A stretch of 64,000 bases of DNA from an uncultured Spirochaetaceae bacterium. Lineage in GTDB: Bacteria > Spirochaetota > Spirochaetia > Sphaerochaetales > Sphaerochaetaceae. Position 1 is the first letter of the stretch. Each line of letters starts with the position of its first letter. Of the stretch, positions 41,920-49,992 are shown piece by piece. The notes below the pieces were generated by a model. The model was given only the letters and a program-made list of their open reading frames with translations, had not been told where the DNA came from and made no database searches. The translations under genes and the position numbers were made by a program. The stretch spans positions 1 to 64,000 of the forward strand of contig CALXOL010000007.1 of assembly GCA_944390015.1 (NCBI GenBank), in the 5' to 3' direction.

Positions 41920-43482
41920 TTAGTCATTCTTCTTCTCGTCACGACCCTTTGTTCTTCTGAACTCATCATAGCCATATGGAACAGGGGCCTTCCTTGCCCG
42001 GCGTGGCCTATCCTCGGAATATGATGGTCTCTCCCTTCGATCCTCAAATCTTCTTGCTCCTCTGGCTTCATCATCCTCTCTTCTGGGCCGATCATCATAT
42101 CTTCTAGGACGCTCCTGATAATCCCTTCTAGGGCGATCATCGCGATCCCATCTTGGCTTTCTATCATAATCCGGTCTATCGTAACTCCTTCTCTCAGGCC
42201 TCGCATCGCTAAATTTTCTGCGTGAAGAAAAGTCATCGTCCCTTCTTCTCTCACCGTAGCTTCTTCTTTCATACCTGTCAAAGTCACGTCCATATGAAGG
42301 GCGATCGTCGAACCTTCTTTCCTCACGTCTCGATCTTTCATCGCCATCAAAAGATTTCCTATCCTTGAAACTCCCCCTCTCAATGCCGTAACTTCTTCTT
42401 GGAGCTCCGTAATCTCTTCTCTCTTCCCTTCTCTCTTCTCTCTTAACCGGCTTTTTTTCCCTTTTCCCGCCCTCTTCTTTCAGGCTGAGCATCTCAAGAC
42501 TATCATCGTCAATAATCCTTTTCATCACTTCTCCCTTAAATTCTTTAACCTTCTCAAGACGGAAAATGCGCAGCGTACTTCTCTTTCTGGTAAATCCGAA
42601 CGCTCTGAACTCATCCGTCATCTCCTGTGTCTTATAATATGCTTTTATCTTCCCCTTATCGAGATTGAAAGAGGAAAGATTCTCACTGAAAATAACTACC
42701 CCGCCATCATTCAACAGCTTCGTAAAATTATAAAGATAGAACAGATAGTCCTTCTTCAAATCGAAATCATGCGCCTTATGCGAATTGGAGAAACTTGGAG
42801 GATCGAAAATGATTACATCCCATTTCCGGCCATCCTTAACCGCTTTCTCAACATATGCCTCAGCATCGGAGGCAATAGTCGGATATTTATCCTGATCAAA
42901 GAAACCATTGGCATCCAGATTCTCTCTTGCCCATGCAGTATATACATTGGAGAGATCAACACTGTCCACTCTCTCTGCTCCCCCATATGCGGCATACACG
43001 CTGAACGATCCCGTATAGGAGAAAAGGTTAAGCACCTTCAGCCCGAAAGCCGACTCCTCCAAGGCCTTCCTGGTCTTTGCCTGATCAAGAAAAAGGCCCG
43101 TATCCACATATTTTAAAAGCTCCGTCTTAAAGAGATGGGAGTTCTCCTTGACATCCACGATAAGGCTCTCATCCCCTTTCTCGTGCTGCTCCCCGTTAGG
43201 ACGCTTCTTTCTCTCTTTGTATATGACCTTATCGCTCTCAACATACAGAAAGCGCCTTACAATATCGATAACCTCAGTTCTCTCCGCATCACTAAGCGGC
43301 TCATCACCATAATCGAGAATCCTGGCATATGGGCCATACAGGTCCACGCTTAAATCCAAGCCATCAAGATTCCTGTCATAGATGCGGGCGACAGTAGAAT
43401 CGCTTTCTCTCATTAGCCGCCTGGCATCAAGCCCGTTATGCTTCAAAATCTTGGCAAAATCTTTTCTTAAAAACTCCTGCAT
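41920..43482 (-). CDS. RlmI/RlmL-like methyltransferase with Arg/Asp-rich disordered tail
   Basis: 520 aa. Residues 1 to about 340 form a class I rRNA-type methyltransferase: GLFLDQAKTRKALEESAFG, VLNLFSYTGSFSVYAAYGGA (SAM motif), WDVIIFDPPSFSNS (catalytic DPPSF) and VIFSENLSSFNL. The remaining roughly 170 residues are extremely rich in Arg, Asp, Tyr and Ser in repeated RPRRYDD, RRSYG and DDRPRRD units, with almost no hydrophobics, like an RG/RD-type RNA-binding tail. Such a tail is not part of RlmI/RlmL. TATACA-N17-TATGAT lies 9 nt before the ATG; no Shine-Dalgarno. Confidence 0.87.
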   Translation of the reverse strand: MQEFLRKDFAKILKHNGLDARRLMRESDSTVARIYDRNLDGLDLSVDLYGPYARILDYGDEPLSDAERTEVIDIVRRFLYVESDKVIYKERKKRPNGEQHEKGDESLIVDVKENSHLFKTELLKYVDTGLFLDQAKTRKALEESAFGLKVLNLFSYTGSFSVYAAYGGAERVDSVDLSNVYTAWARENLDANGFFDQDKYPTIASDAEAYVEKAVKDGRKWDVIIFDPPSFSNSHKAHDFDLKKDYLFYLYNFTKLLNDGGVVIFSENLSSFNLDKGKIKAYYKTQEMTDEFRAFGFTRKRSTLRIFRLEKVKEFKGEVMKRIIDDDSLEMLSLKEEGGKREKKPVKREERREERRDYGAPRRSYGIERGSFKDRKSFDGDERSRREERRFDDRPSYGRDFDRYERRSYGERRRDDDFSSRRKFSDARPERRSYDRPDYDRKPRWDRDDRPRRDYQERPRRYDDRPRREDDEARGARRFEDRRERPSYSEDRPRRARKAPVPYGYDEFRRTKGRDEKKND

Positions 43483-43704
43483 ATCTGTGTCATCATAACC
43501 GTTTATCTTCTCTTTGTATATGGTATTATCTGAGGCTTTGAATTACTTTCATCCCGCATAATTTTTAAATTCTTCTCATAACTCTTTTATCGTGATTAAC
43601 AAAAGAAAGAAATATGAGAGCAAGAGAAGGAAAATAGTATAAAATAATACAGCATATCTATGATATGATATATTATCTTTTGAGAAAAAAACTGGATATT
43701 GTTT

Positions 43705-44154
43705 ATGCAACTTGATAACGAAACACTCAATTTCCTGAAAGAAAGGGAAGAAAAGCTCGGTGCTAAAATAAAAATGAGGACATATGCCCTCTTTTACCTC
43801 TGTTCTGATGGGGAGAAAAGAGAGTATGGAGTTTTTTTATATACCGATGGAAGCACCTTTATCTTTGAGGATTTCTACCGCCCACCTACATTCCTTGGAA
43901 TTGAGCTGAAAAAGAATGAGAAAGAAAAGTATGTTAAGATGGAACACTCCTTCAAAAAGGAGGAAGTTGCATCGGTGGCAATAGTTTCCAGAAATGCGGC
44001 GATAAAAAGTGTGGAGACGGGAAAGCCCTGTAACGAGGCAGGTTGGTTTACGAGGGTGTTCAGAAAGACACTGACCGAGGTCATCTTAAAAAACGGAACA
44101 AAATATTATTTCGAGCTTATGAAGCCGGAAGACTTCATAAAGCTTCTAAAATAG
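43705..44154 (+). CDS. Hypothetical protein upstream of the phosphohexomutase
   Basis: 149-aa soluble protein, mixed alpha/beta and rich in Lys/Glu. TYALFYLCSDGEKREYGVFL and LTEVILKNGTKYYFEL look like a small PH-like or beta-sandwich fold, but no family is recognised. The ATG at 43705 is the most likely start; a TTG two codons upstream is possible. It precedes the mutase gene by 8 bp and is probably co-transcribed. Confidence 0.6.
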   Translation: MQLDNETLNFLKEREEKLGAKIKMRTYALFYLCSDGEKREYGVFLYTDGSTFIFEDFYRPPTFLGIELKKNEKEKYVKMEHSFKKEEVASVAIVSRNAAIKSVETGKPCNEAGWFTRVFRKTLTEVILKNGTKYYFELMKPEDFIKLLK

Positions 44155-44162
44155 GAGTTAAC

Positions 44163-45509
44163 ATGGGAGCATTTAAAGCTTACGACATCAGAGGAATCTA
44201 TAACAGGGATTTCAACAAGGATACGGCATATAAGGTAGGATATTTCCTTCCTTCCCTATTAAAGACGGACCACGTCGTAGTCGGACGTGATGTAAGGCTC
44301 AGCAGCCCAGAAATCCACGAATATCTTGTAAACGGTATACTGGACAGTGGCTCGGATGTCTGGGATTTAGGACTTGCAACCACGCCGATGGTATATTTTG
44401 CTACGGTATTCTTGAAAGCGGAGGCATCGGTCCAGATTACGGCAAGCCACAACCCAAAAGAATATAACGGCCTTAAGATATCCAGAAAAGATGCGATTCC
44501 AGTCGGAGGAGATTCGGGCCTTAAGGATCTTGAGAAGCTGGTAAACGAGGAGACGGTTATAGTCAGGGAAAAGAGAGGAAGTGTAAAGGACTACTCTCAT
44601 GTCAAAGAAGAGTATGTTAAATTCCTCAAATCATTTTGCCCCGACTTAAGCGGAATGAACATAAGCATCGACTGCTCCAATGGTATGTCCAGCCTCATAA
44701 TCAAAGACGTGCTTGAATGCGACAGCATCCATTACATCTACGATACTCTCGATGGATCTTTCCCGAACCATGAGCCAAATCCTCTGGAGGAGAAGAACTG
44801 TGCGGCAATAAAGGAAGAGACACTCAAGAACAACAGCGATGTCGGCATCATCTATGACGGAGATGCAGACCGTGTTATGTTCATAGATGAAAAAGGCAGA
44901 TTCATTCAGCCTGATTACATAACTGCCGTGCTTGGATACTACTATGCGAAAAAAGGATTAAAGGGGCCATCACTCGTAGACGTACGTACAAGCCGCAGCA
45001 CGACAGAGTACCTTGAGAACATAGGATTTCCTCCAACGCTGTGGAAAGTAGGACATGCCTTTGCAAAGATGAAGATAAGGGAGATTGACGGAGTATTTGG
45101 AGGAGAACTCGCAGGCCACTACTATTTCAGAAGGGATTTCTTCAACTGTGACAGCGGAATACTTGCTTCCCTAATCGTACTTAATGTCGTAAAAAGCCTT
45201 AAGGATGAGGGGAAATGCCTCTCCCAGTTCATCGATTCAATCGTAAAATATTCAAATACAGGTGAAGTCAACTTCAAGCTCGAGAATAAGGATGATTGCA
45301 TTGCAAGCCTATTAGAGCACTTCAAGGAAGAAAACCCTGCTAAAATCCTTTCATTTGACGGATACCGCATCGAATTTCCTGATTGGTGGTTCAGCGTCAG
45401 AAAAAGCAACACAGAGCCTTATCTGAGAATAGTTCTTGAGGCAAGAAATGAAGATGAGAAGGAGAAGAAACTGAAAGAGATTGTGGATATTATCAAACAA
45501 TTCAAATAG
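44163..45509 (+). CDS. manB: Phosphomannomutase/phosphoglucomutase
   Basis: 448-aa alpha-D-phosphohexomutase. The start FKAYDIRGIYNRDF, the phosphoserine loop ITASHNPKEYNGLK, the Mg site IIYDGDADRVMF, the sugar loop GGELAGHYYF and the phosphate loop RKSNTEPYLRI are intact. It interconverts hexose 6- and 1-phosphates for nucleotide-sugar or glycogen supply. The ATG at 44163 follows AGGAG; a longer frame from 44043 would overlap the upstream gene. galE follows after 56 bp. Confidence 0.94.
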   Translation: MGAFKAYDIRGIYNRDFNKDTAYKVGYFLPSLLKTDHVVVGRDVRLSSPEIHEYLVNGILDSGSDVWDLGLATTPMVYFATVFLKAEASVQITASHNPKEYNGLKISRKDAIPVGGDSGLKDLEKLVNEETVIVREKRGSVKDYSHVKEEYVKFLKSFCPDLSGMNISIDCSNGMSSLIIKDVLECDSIHYIYDTLDGSFPNHEPNPLEEKNCAAIKEETLKNNSDVGIIYDGDADRVMFIDEKGRFIQPDYITAVLGYYYAKKGLKGPSLVDVRTSRSTTEYLENIGFPPTLWKVGHAFAKMKIREIDGVFGGELAGHYYFRRDFFNCDSGILASLIVLNVVKSLKDEGKCLSQFIDSIVKYSNTGEVNFKLENKDDCIASLLEHFKEENPAKILSFDGYRIEFPDWWFSVRKSNTEPYLRIVLEARNEDEKEKKLKEIVDIIKQFK

Positions 45510-45565
45510 ATAATCTTTTATCTTTTTACCTTTCATTGTAGAATTTAAGAAGCAAGGAGGAAGTT

Positions 45566-46555
45566 ATGAAAGTAATACTCTTCGGAGGAGCCGGATATAT
45601 CGGCACACATGTGGCACTCGCATTTCTTGAGCGTGGAGATGAGGTTGGAATCTATGATAACCTCTCTACAGGACTAGAGAGCAACGTAAGTCCAAAAGCT
45701 AAATTCTATCTGGGTGACATCCTGGACAGGGAGCATGTCAGAGAAGTACTCTCTGAGGGCTGGGACGTAGCAGTGCACCTTGCAGCATTCAAGGCTGCGG
45801 GAGAGTCCATGGTAAAGCCAGAGAAATACAGTGAGAACAATATCACGGGTTCCCTGATTCTCATCACGGAATGCCTTAAGGCAGGATGCAAGAATTTCAT
45901 CCTCTCCTCATCGGCCGCAACCTACGGAGAACCGCAATACCTCCCAATAGATGAGAAGCACCCGACAAATCCTGAGAATTATTATGGATATACAAAGCTG
46001 TGCATAGAGGAGAATCTCGCATGGTATTCAAAGCTTAAAGGGCTGAACTATGCGGCTCTCAGATACTTCAATGCCGCTGGCTATGATGTTGATGGCAAGA
46101 TGCTCGGGCTGGAGAAAAACCCAGCGAACCTGATTCCTATCGTAATGGAAACGGCGTGTGGCATGAGACCGAACGTACTTATCTTTGGAAACGACTATCC
46201 TACGGATGATGGTACTGGAGTAAGGGACTACGTTCATGTAACCGATCTGGCAGATGCTCATGTGAGGGCTGCAGATTACATTTATTCGAAGAACAAAAAC
46301 CTCGTGGTTAATCTCGGTTCGGAAAAAGGACTCTCGGTAATGCAGATAGTCGAAGCTGCAAGAAGAATCACAGGCAAGGAAATCCCAGCAATCATCAGCC
46401 CAAGGCGCCCGGGAGATCCGGCAAAACTGGTTGCCACTTCCACGTATGCGAAGAAAGAACTTGGATGGAGCGCGAAATACAGCGACCTCGATACGATAAT
46501 AAGTTCAACTTGGAAGGTGTATCAGGCTAATATGAAAGAAAAAGAAGGAAAATAA
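45566..46555 (+). CDS. galE: UDP-glucose 4-epimerase
   Basis: 329-aa extended SDR enzyme interconverting UDP-glucose and UDP-galactose. The NAD motif LFGGAGYIGTHVA, VHLAAFKAAGES, the catalytic YGYTK (with Ser in LSSSAATYGEP), ALRYFNAAGYD and GTGVRDYVHVTDLADAHV are present. AAGGAGG precedes the ATG. Likely in one transcript with the phosphohexomutase, ending at the terminator at 46563. Confidence 0.95.
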   Translation: MKVILFGGAGYIGTHVALAFLERGDEVGIYDNLSTGLESNVSPKAKFYLGDILDREHVREVLSEGWDVAVHLAAFKAAGESMVKPEKYSENNITGSLILITECLKAGCKNFILSSSAATYGEPQYLPIDEKHPTNPENYYGYTKLCIEENLAWYSKLKGLNYAALRYFNAAGYDVDGKMLGLEKNPANLIPIVMETACGMRPNVLIFGNDYPTDDGTGVRDYVHVTDLADAHVRAADYIYSKNKNLVVNLGSEKGLSVMQIVEAARRITGKEIPAIISPRRPGDPAKLVATSTYAKKELGWSAKYSDLDTIISSTWKVYQANMKEKEGK

Positions 46556-46562
46556 AACACAT

Positions 46563-46596
46563 GGGGAGCTCGAAGGAGAAAGCTCCCCTTCTTATT
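46563..46596 (+). terminator. Terminator of galE
   Basis: Stem GGGGAGCT/AGCTCCCC (46563-46570, 46581-46588), 10-nt loop, then TTCTTATT. Confidence 0.88.
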
Positions 46597-46642
46597 GCTA
46601 TTTTCCCTCTCTTACATGATAATTCCCTATTGAGGATACAGA

Positions 46643-47881
46643 ATGAACGATCAGAGAGATTTTGAGTACATCGTAAGAACAAAAAAGAAGGATTTTACAA
46701 AAGCTGATGAGCTTTTCAACATCAGATACGCACGTTTTGCGCGCTCTTTTCACCGCCAGATTCCAGGATACAAGATGACAAGTCTTAAAAGTCTTGCAAA
46801 CCTTGCCCACATGATCGGGCTGGAGGGCATTTACATAAAGGATGAATCAGAAAGGCTGCATCTCAATTCTTTCAAAGTAATGGGAGGTAGTTTCGCGATT
46901 GCACGTTTCATCCAGAAAAAGCTCAATCTGAGCGACGAACAGCTCTCATACGAATATCTTGTAAGTCCCGAGTGCCATGAGAAACTAAAGGATATGACAT
47001 TTGCTTCCGCCACAGATGGGAACCATGGAAGAGGAATAGCATGGGCATCAATGAAACTTAATCTGAAATGTGTAATCTACGTGCATAAATACACATCACA
47101 GGCGAGAATCGATGCGATAAGAAATTACGGGGCTCGCGTAGAAGTCATAGATGGCAACTATGATGATGCCGTAAGGCAGATCGCGATTGATGCGGAAAAA
47201 TATGGATGGCAGATCATAAGCGATACTTCCTGGCCAGGTTATGAGGAGATTCCTACCTGGATCATGCAGGGCTATACGACAATCATGCTGGAAGCTCAGG
47301 AGGAGTTTGCAGGACTAGGCATAATCCGCCCTACTCACATATTCGTTCAGGCGGGAGTTGGAGCACTGGCTGCCGCAACAATCGGGTTCTATGCATCACT
47401 GTTCAAAGATGATCCTCCTAAGTTCATCGTAGTCGAACCGGATAAGGCGGCATGTATCTTTGAAACGGCAAAATATAATGATGGAACACTGCACAACATA
47501 ACAGGCTCTCTCGATACTATCATGGCAGGTCTTGCCTGTGGAGAAGCAAGTCCAATTGCCTGGAGCGTCTTGGATGGAACAGTAGATGCCTTCATGAAAG
47601 TACCTGATTACACATCGGCACGTGGCATGAGAATTCTTGCCGTACCGCTTAAAGGAGATCCGTTCGTCATATCAGGGGAAAGTGGAGCGGTTCCACTCGG
47701 CGCACTCTATTCAATAATGACGGAGGAAGGCTCAGAGGGTTTAAAGGCTGTTCTTGGCTTAAACGAGAAATCGAACGTACTTATTATCAACACAGAGGGA
47801 AATACGGATCCCACTCACTTCAGACAGATTATCTGGGATGGTCTCGATAATGTTCCAAAGGATTATCTGACTAGGAAATAA
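46643..47881 (+). CDS. dpaL: Diaminopropionate ammonia-lyase
   Basis: 412-aa fold-type II PLP enzyme converting 2,3-diaminopropionate to pyruvate and ammonia. IKDESERLHLNSFKVMGGS holds the PLP lysine. FASATDGNHGRGIAWAS, VEVIDGNYDDAVR, SDTSWPGYEEIPTWIMQGY, QAGVGALAAA and SGESGAVPLGAL are family signatures. Length is as expected. GAGGA precedes the ATG. It is a single-gene unit with its own terminator and would support amino acid fermentation. Confidence 0.95.
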   Translation: MNDQRDFEYIVRTKKKDFTKADELFNIRYARFARSFHRQIPGYKMTSLKSLANLAHMIGLEGIYIKDESERLHLNSFKVMGGSFAIARFIQKKLNLSDEQLSYEYLVSPECHEKLKDMTFASATDGNHGRGIAWASMKLNLKCVIYVHKYTSQARIDAIRNYGARVEVIDGNYDDAVRQIAIDAEKYGWQIISDTSWPGYEEIPTWIMQGYTTIMLEAQEEFAGLGIIRPTHIFVQAGVGALAAATIGFYASLFKDDPPKFIVVEPDKAACIFETAKYNDGTLHNITGSLDTIMAGLACGEASPIAWSVLDGTVDAFMKVPDYTSARGMRILAVPLKGDPFVISGESGAVPLGALYSIMTEEGSEGLKAVLGLNEKSNVLIINTEGNTDPTHFRQIIWDGLDNVPKDYLTRK

Positions 47882-47887
47882 TTTCGG

Positions 47888-47917
47888 ACTCAGGCTTTAC
47901 GCCTGGGTTCTTTTTTT
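47888..47917 (+). terminator. Terminator of dpaL
   Basis: Stem ACTCAGGC/GCCTGGGT (47888-47895, 47901-47908, one G-T), loop TTTAC, followed by TC and T7. Confidence 0.9.
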
Positions 47918-47971
47918 GCAGAAACAACACAACATGATAAATATAATCTGCCTAAAACTAGACTGTGCGTT

Positions 47972-48000
47972 TTGCAAAATGAAATAGAATAGTCTATAAT
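47972..48000 (+). promoter_or_regulatory. Near-consensus promoter of the AAA ATPase gene
   Basis: TTGCAA (47972-47977), 17-bp spacer, consensus TATAAT (47995-48000), then 8 nt to the ATG at 48009. No Shine-Dalgarno lies between. Confidence 0.75.
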
Positions 48001-48008
48001 CTTAATCT

Positions 48009-49073
48009 ATGTTGCAAAGAGATGCATATATAAGAAGACTGCTGCTTATAAAGGATGAAAAAGGAGTCAATTTCATCCATGGGCCTAAAGGCTCTGGTAA
48101 GACGATGTTGTTAAATCTTTTATTTGACAGCCTTACAAAAATAGAAGGTGCTGATGTTGCAATTTGTTTTCCATCCTCACATCCTGATTCTGTTGAGAAT
48201 AAGAAATATGTTCTCATAGATGATATTGATGAGCATCCAGAGCTTCTCACAACTCTCATTTCTGATGAAATGACCATTTACGCAACATGTAAATCATTAT
48301 CTGCAATTTCAGCGGTGACAGGGAGAAAAAATATTTTAAAACTTTATCCTCTCTCTTTCTCTGAGTATAGGTCTCTCCTATGCAGAAATCTGAGCTTAAA
48401 GAAGAGCTATGACAGATATAGATCAAATCTTACCTTGATTCCACTGGATGAGGTCAGGGCGATGAGTAATTTCTCCAATTTCGCATATTTCTCTGACACG
48501 CTCAGCAGTCTAAAAAACAGTTTGAGAGAAAAGATGAGTATAGAAAGAGAAGACTGCGATGCAGTACTGAATTTCATCTCAAGCAGCATAGGACGCATTC
48601 TCTCCATAAATGACATCTCTGTAAGAACAAAAGTCTATGAGCGCGATGTTATTGAAATAATAAAGGCTCTTGAAGAGGCTGGAATCATAGCAGCGATCAG
48701 CGGATATGACGAGGAGAAAGAAGAGCTTCTCGATAATGGAAGAAAATATTACCTCTCAGATAACTACTATATTAAGAGACTGTCGGAAAACCTCTCTCAA
48801 TCATTTTTCTTTGAGAATATTATAGCCATGGAGCTACTAAGAAGGGAAGAACATGTATATTATGGAGTTTATTCAGATTTCATTACCTTCTATGAATTTG
48901 AAAGAAGAATATTCCAGAGTGCTGTTACCGCAGAAGATGCAAGAACAAAGGCAGAAAGTATCAGGAAGTTTAAGGGTGCGAATAAGTATGTGATTACCGA
49001 GGCAATCGATGACATAGATGTTAACGGTATAGAATTCATCGATGCGATATCCTTCCTTTCATCTTCAACATAG
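48009..49073 (+). CDS. AAA-type ATPase, DUF4143-like organisation
   Basis: 354 aa. Walker A is NFIHGPKGSGKTMLLN (22-37) and Walker B is YVLIDDIDEHPEL. KLYPLSFSEYRSLL is the segment typical of the ATP-binding/DUF4143 AAA family. A winged-helix-like region follows (DISVRTKVYERDVIEIIKAL), then a divergent C-terminal domain with a possible nuclease-like fold. These ATPases are widespread and mostly uncharacterised. Leaderless expression is predicted. Confidence 0.75.
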   Translation: MLQRDAYIRRLLLIKDEKGVNFIHGPKGSGKTMLLNLLFDSLTKIEGADVAICFPSSHPDSVENKKYVLIDDIDEHPELLTTLISDEMTIYATCKSLSAISAVTGRKNILKLYPLSFSEYRSLLCRNLSLKKSYDRYRSNLTLIPLDEVRAMSNFSNFAYFSDTLSSLKNSLREKMSIEREDCDAVLNFISSSIGRILSINDISVRTKVYERDVIEIIKALEEAGIIAAISGYDEEKEELLDNGRKYYLSDNYYIKRLSENLSQSFFFENIIAMELLRREEHVYYGVYSDFITFYEFERRIFQSAVTAEDARTKAESIRKFKGANKYVITEAIDDIDVNGIEFIDAISFLSSST

Positions 49074-49147
49074 CATTTTGTGTTTTTATTGGCATAAAAT
49101 AAAAACCCACTTTCAAAAGGTCAAATAATGATACAAATCAAAATTAA

Positions 49148-49184
49148 CAAAAAAAAGCAACCCATTACATTATAATGAGTTGCT
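49148..49184 (-). terminator. Terminator downstream of tRNA-Asn
   Basis: On the minus strand AGCAAC...GTTGCT with an inner CATTA/TAATG extension (plus 49156-49184), followed by a T7 tract (plus 49149-49155). Confidence 0.85.
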
Positions 49185-49188
49185 CGTG

Positions 49189-49261
<73 letters not shown>

Positions 49262-49343
49262 ATATCTTTAACCTCTAGGATACTACTCTAAAACAATACA
49301 TGTTGTCAACAAAGATGGAAAATATTTTTTATTTTTCTCATCA

Positions 49344-49871
49344 TCAGCTACAAATCGCAGGAGAAAGTGCAAAATTAGGGCTGTACGCAATTGCCATTAG
49401 AGCAAACAGAGCAGAACTGGCATACGTAATATCATTTCCTGGGGAAGGTGTATTTCTATGATAAGATTTCTTCCAACTGCCCAAATCAGAAAAATATCCT
49501 CTGGACATTTCAATTTCCGTCTGTGAAAAAAGCAGTTCATCTATCTCACTCTCCCATGCGATATGTTCTCTAATCGAGCCAAGAAATTTCTTAGTATGAG
49601 GGAAGGAAAAAGAATCTACTATGTAATGGGCGGCTCTACCAGCCTTATAGAAATCAAGCAGACTCCATCGTCTTTTTTTTCTCAAACAATCGATGATACG
49701 AAGAATGTAATTGCTTACTCGCTCATCTCCATGTCCCTTAATATATGTGAAAAAATTAATATCCGGTTCAATAGAGCCAAAAAGAAATACAAACTTTTGA
49801 CAAATCCCAATAAACGGGAACACAGAAGAGCATACAAGCGCAGTAAGCTTAAGGTGACATCTTTTATTCAC
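49344..49871 (-). CDS. Zinc-dependent phospholipase C-like protein
   Basis: 175 aa with a PF00882-like pattern: FGSIEPDINFFTYIKGHGDE near the N-terminus, FYKAGRAAHYIVDSFSFPHT with metal-ligand His/Asp, and SIREHIAWESEIDELL. No convincing signal peptide is present, so an intracellular role is likely and phospholipase activity is not established. The predicted start is GTG at 49871, preceded by GGGAGAAG. Confidence 0.7.
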   Translation of the reverse strand: MNKRCHLKLTALVCSSVFPFIGICQKFVFLFGSIEPDINFFTYIKGHGDERVSNYILRIIDCLRKKRRWSLLDFYKAGRAAHYIVDSFSFPHTKKFLGSIREHIAWESEIDELLFSQTEIEMSRGYFSDLGSWKKSYHRNTPSPGNDITYASSALFALMAIAYSPNFALSPAICS

Positions 49872-49944
49872 TATCTTCTCCCTATCTTATTATCAGGCAG
49901 GGAGGAAACAAAATGATTAATGCAATGTAAAATCCTGATGAAAT

Positions 49945-49973
49945 CAAAAAAACAGGGCGCAACATGTGCGCCC
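49945..49973 (-). terminator. Terminator of the 5'-nucleotidase gene
   Basis: On the minus strand the stem GGGCGCA/TGCGCCC (plus 49955-49961, 49967-49973) is followed by a T-rich tract (plus 49945-49953). Confidence 0.88.
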
Positions 49974-49992
49974 CATATTAAGACATTCAGCC

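Noticed and set aside
41874-42383. 169-aa open frame antisense to the methyltransferase tail
   Set aside because: It mirrors the biased Arg/Asp codons of the real gene and has no ribosome binding site or family similarity.
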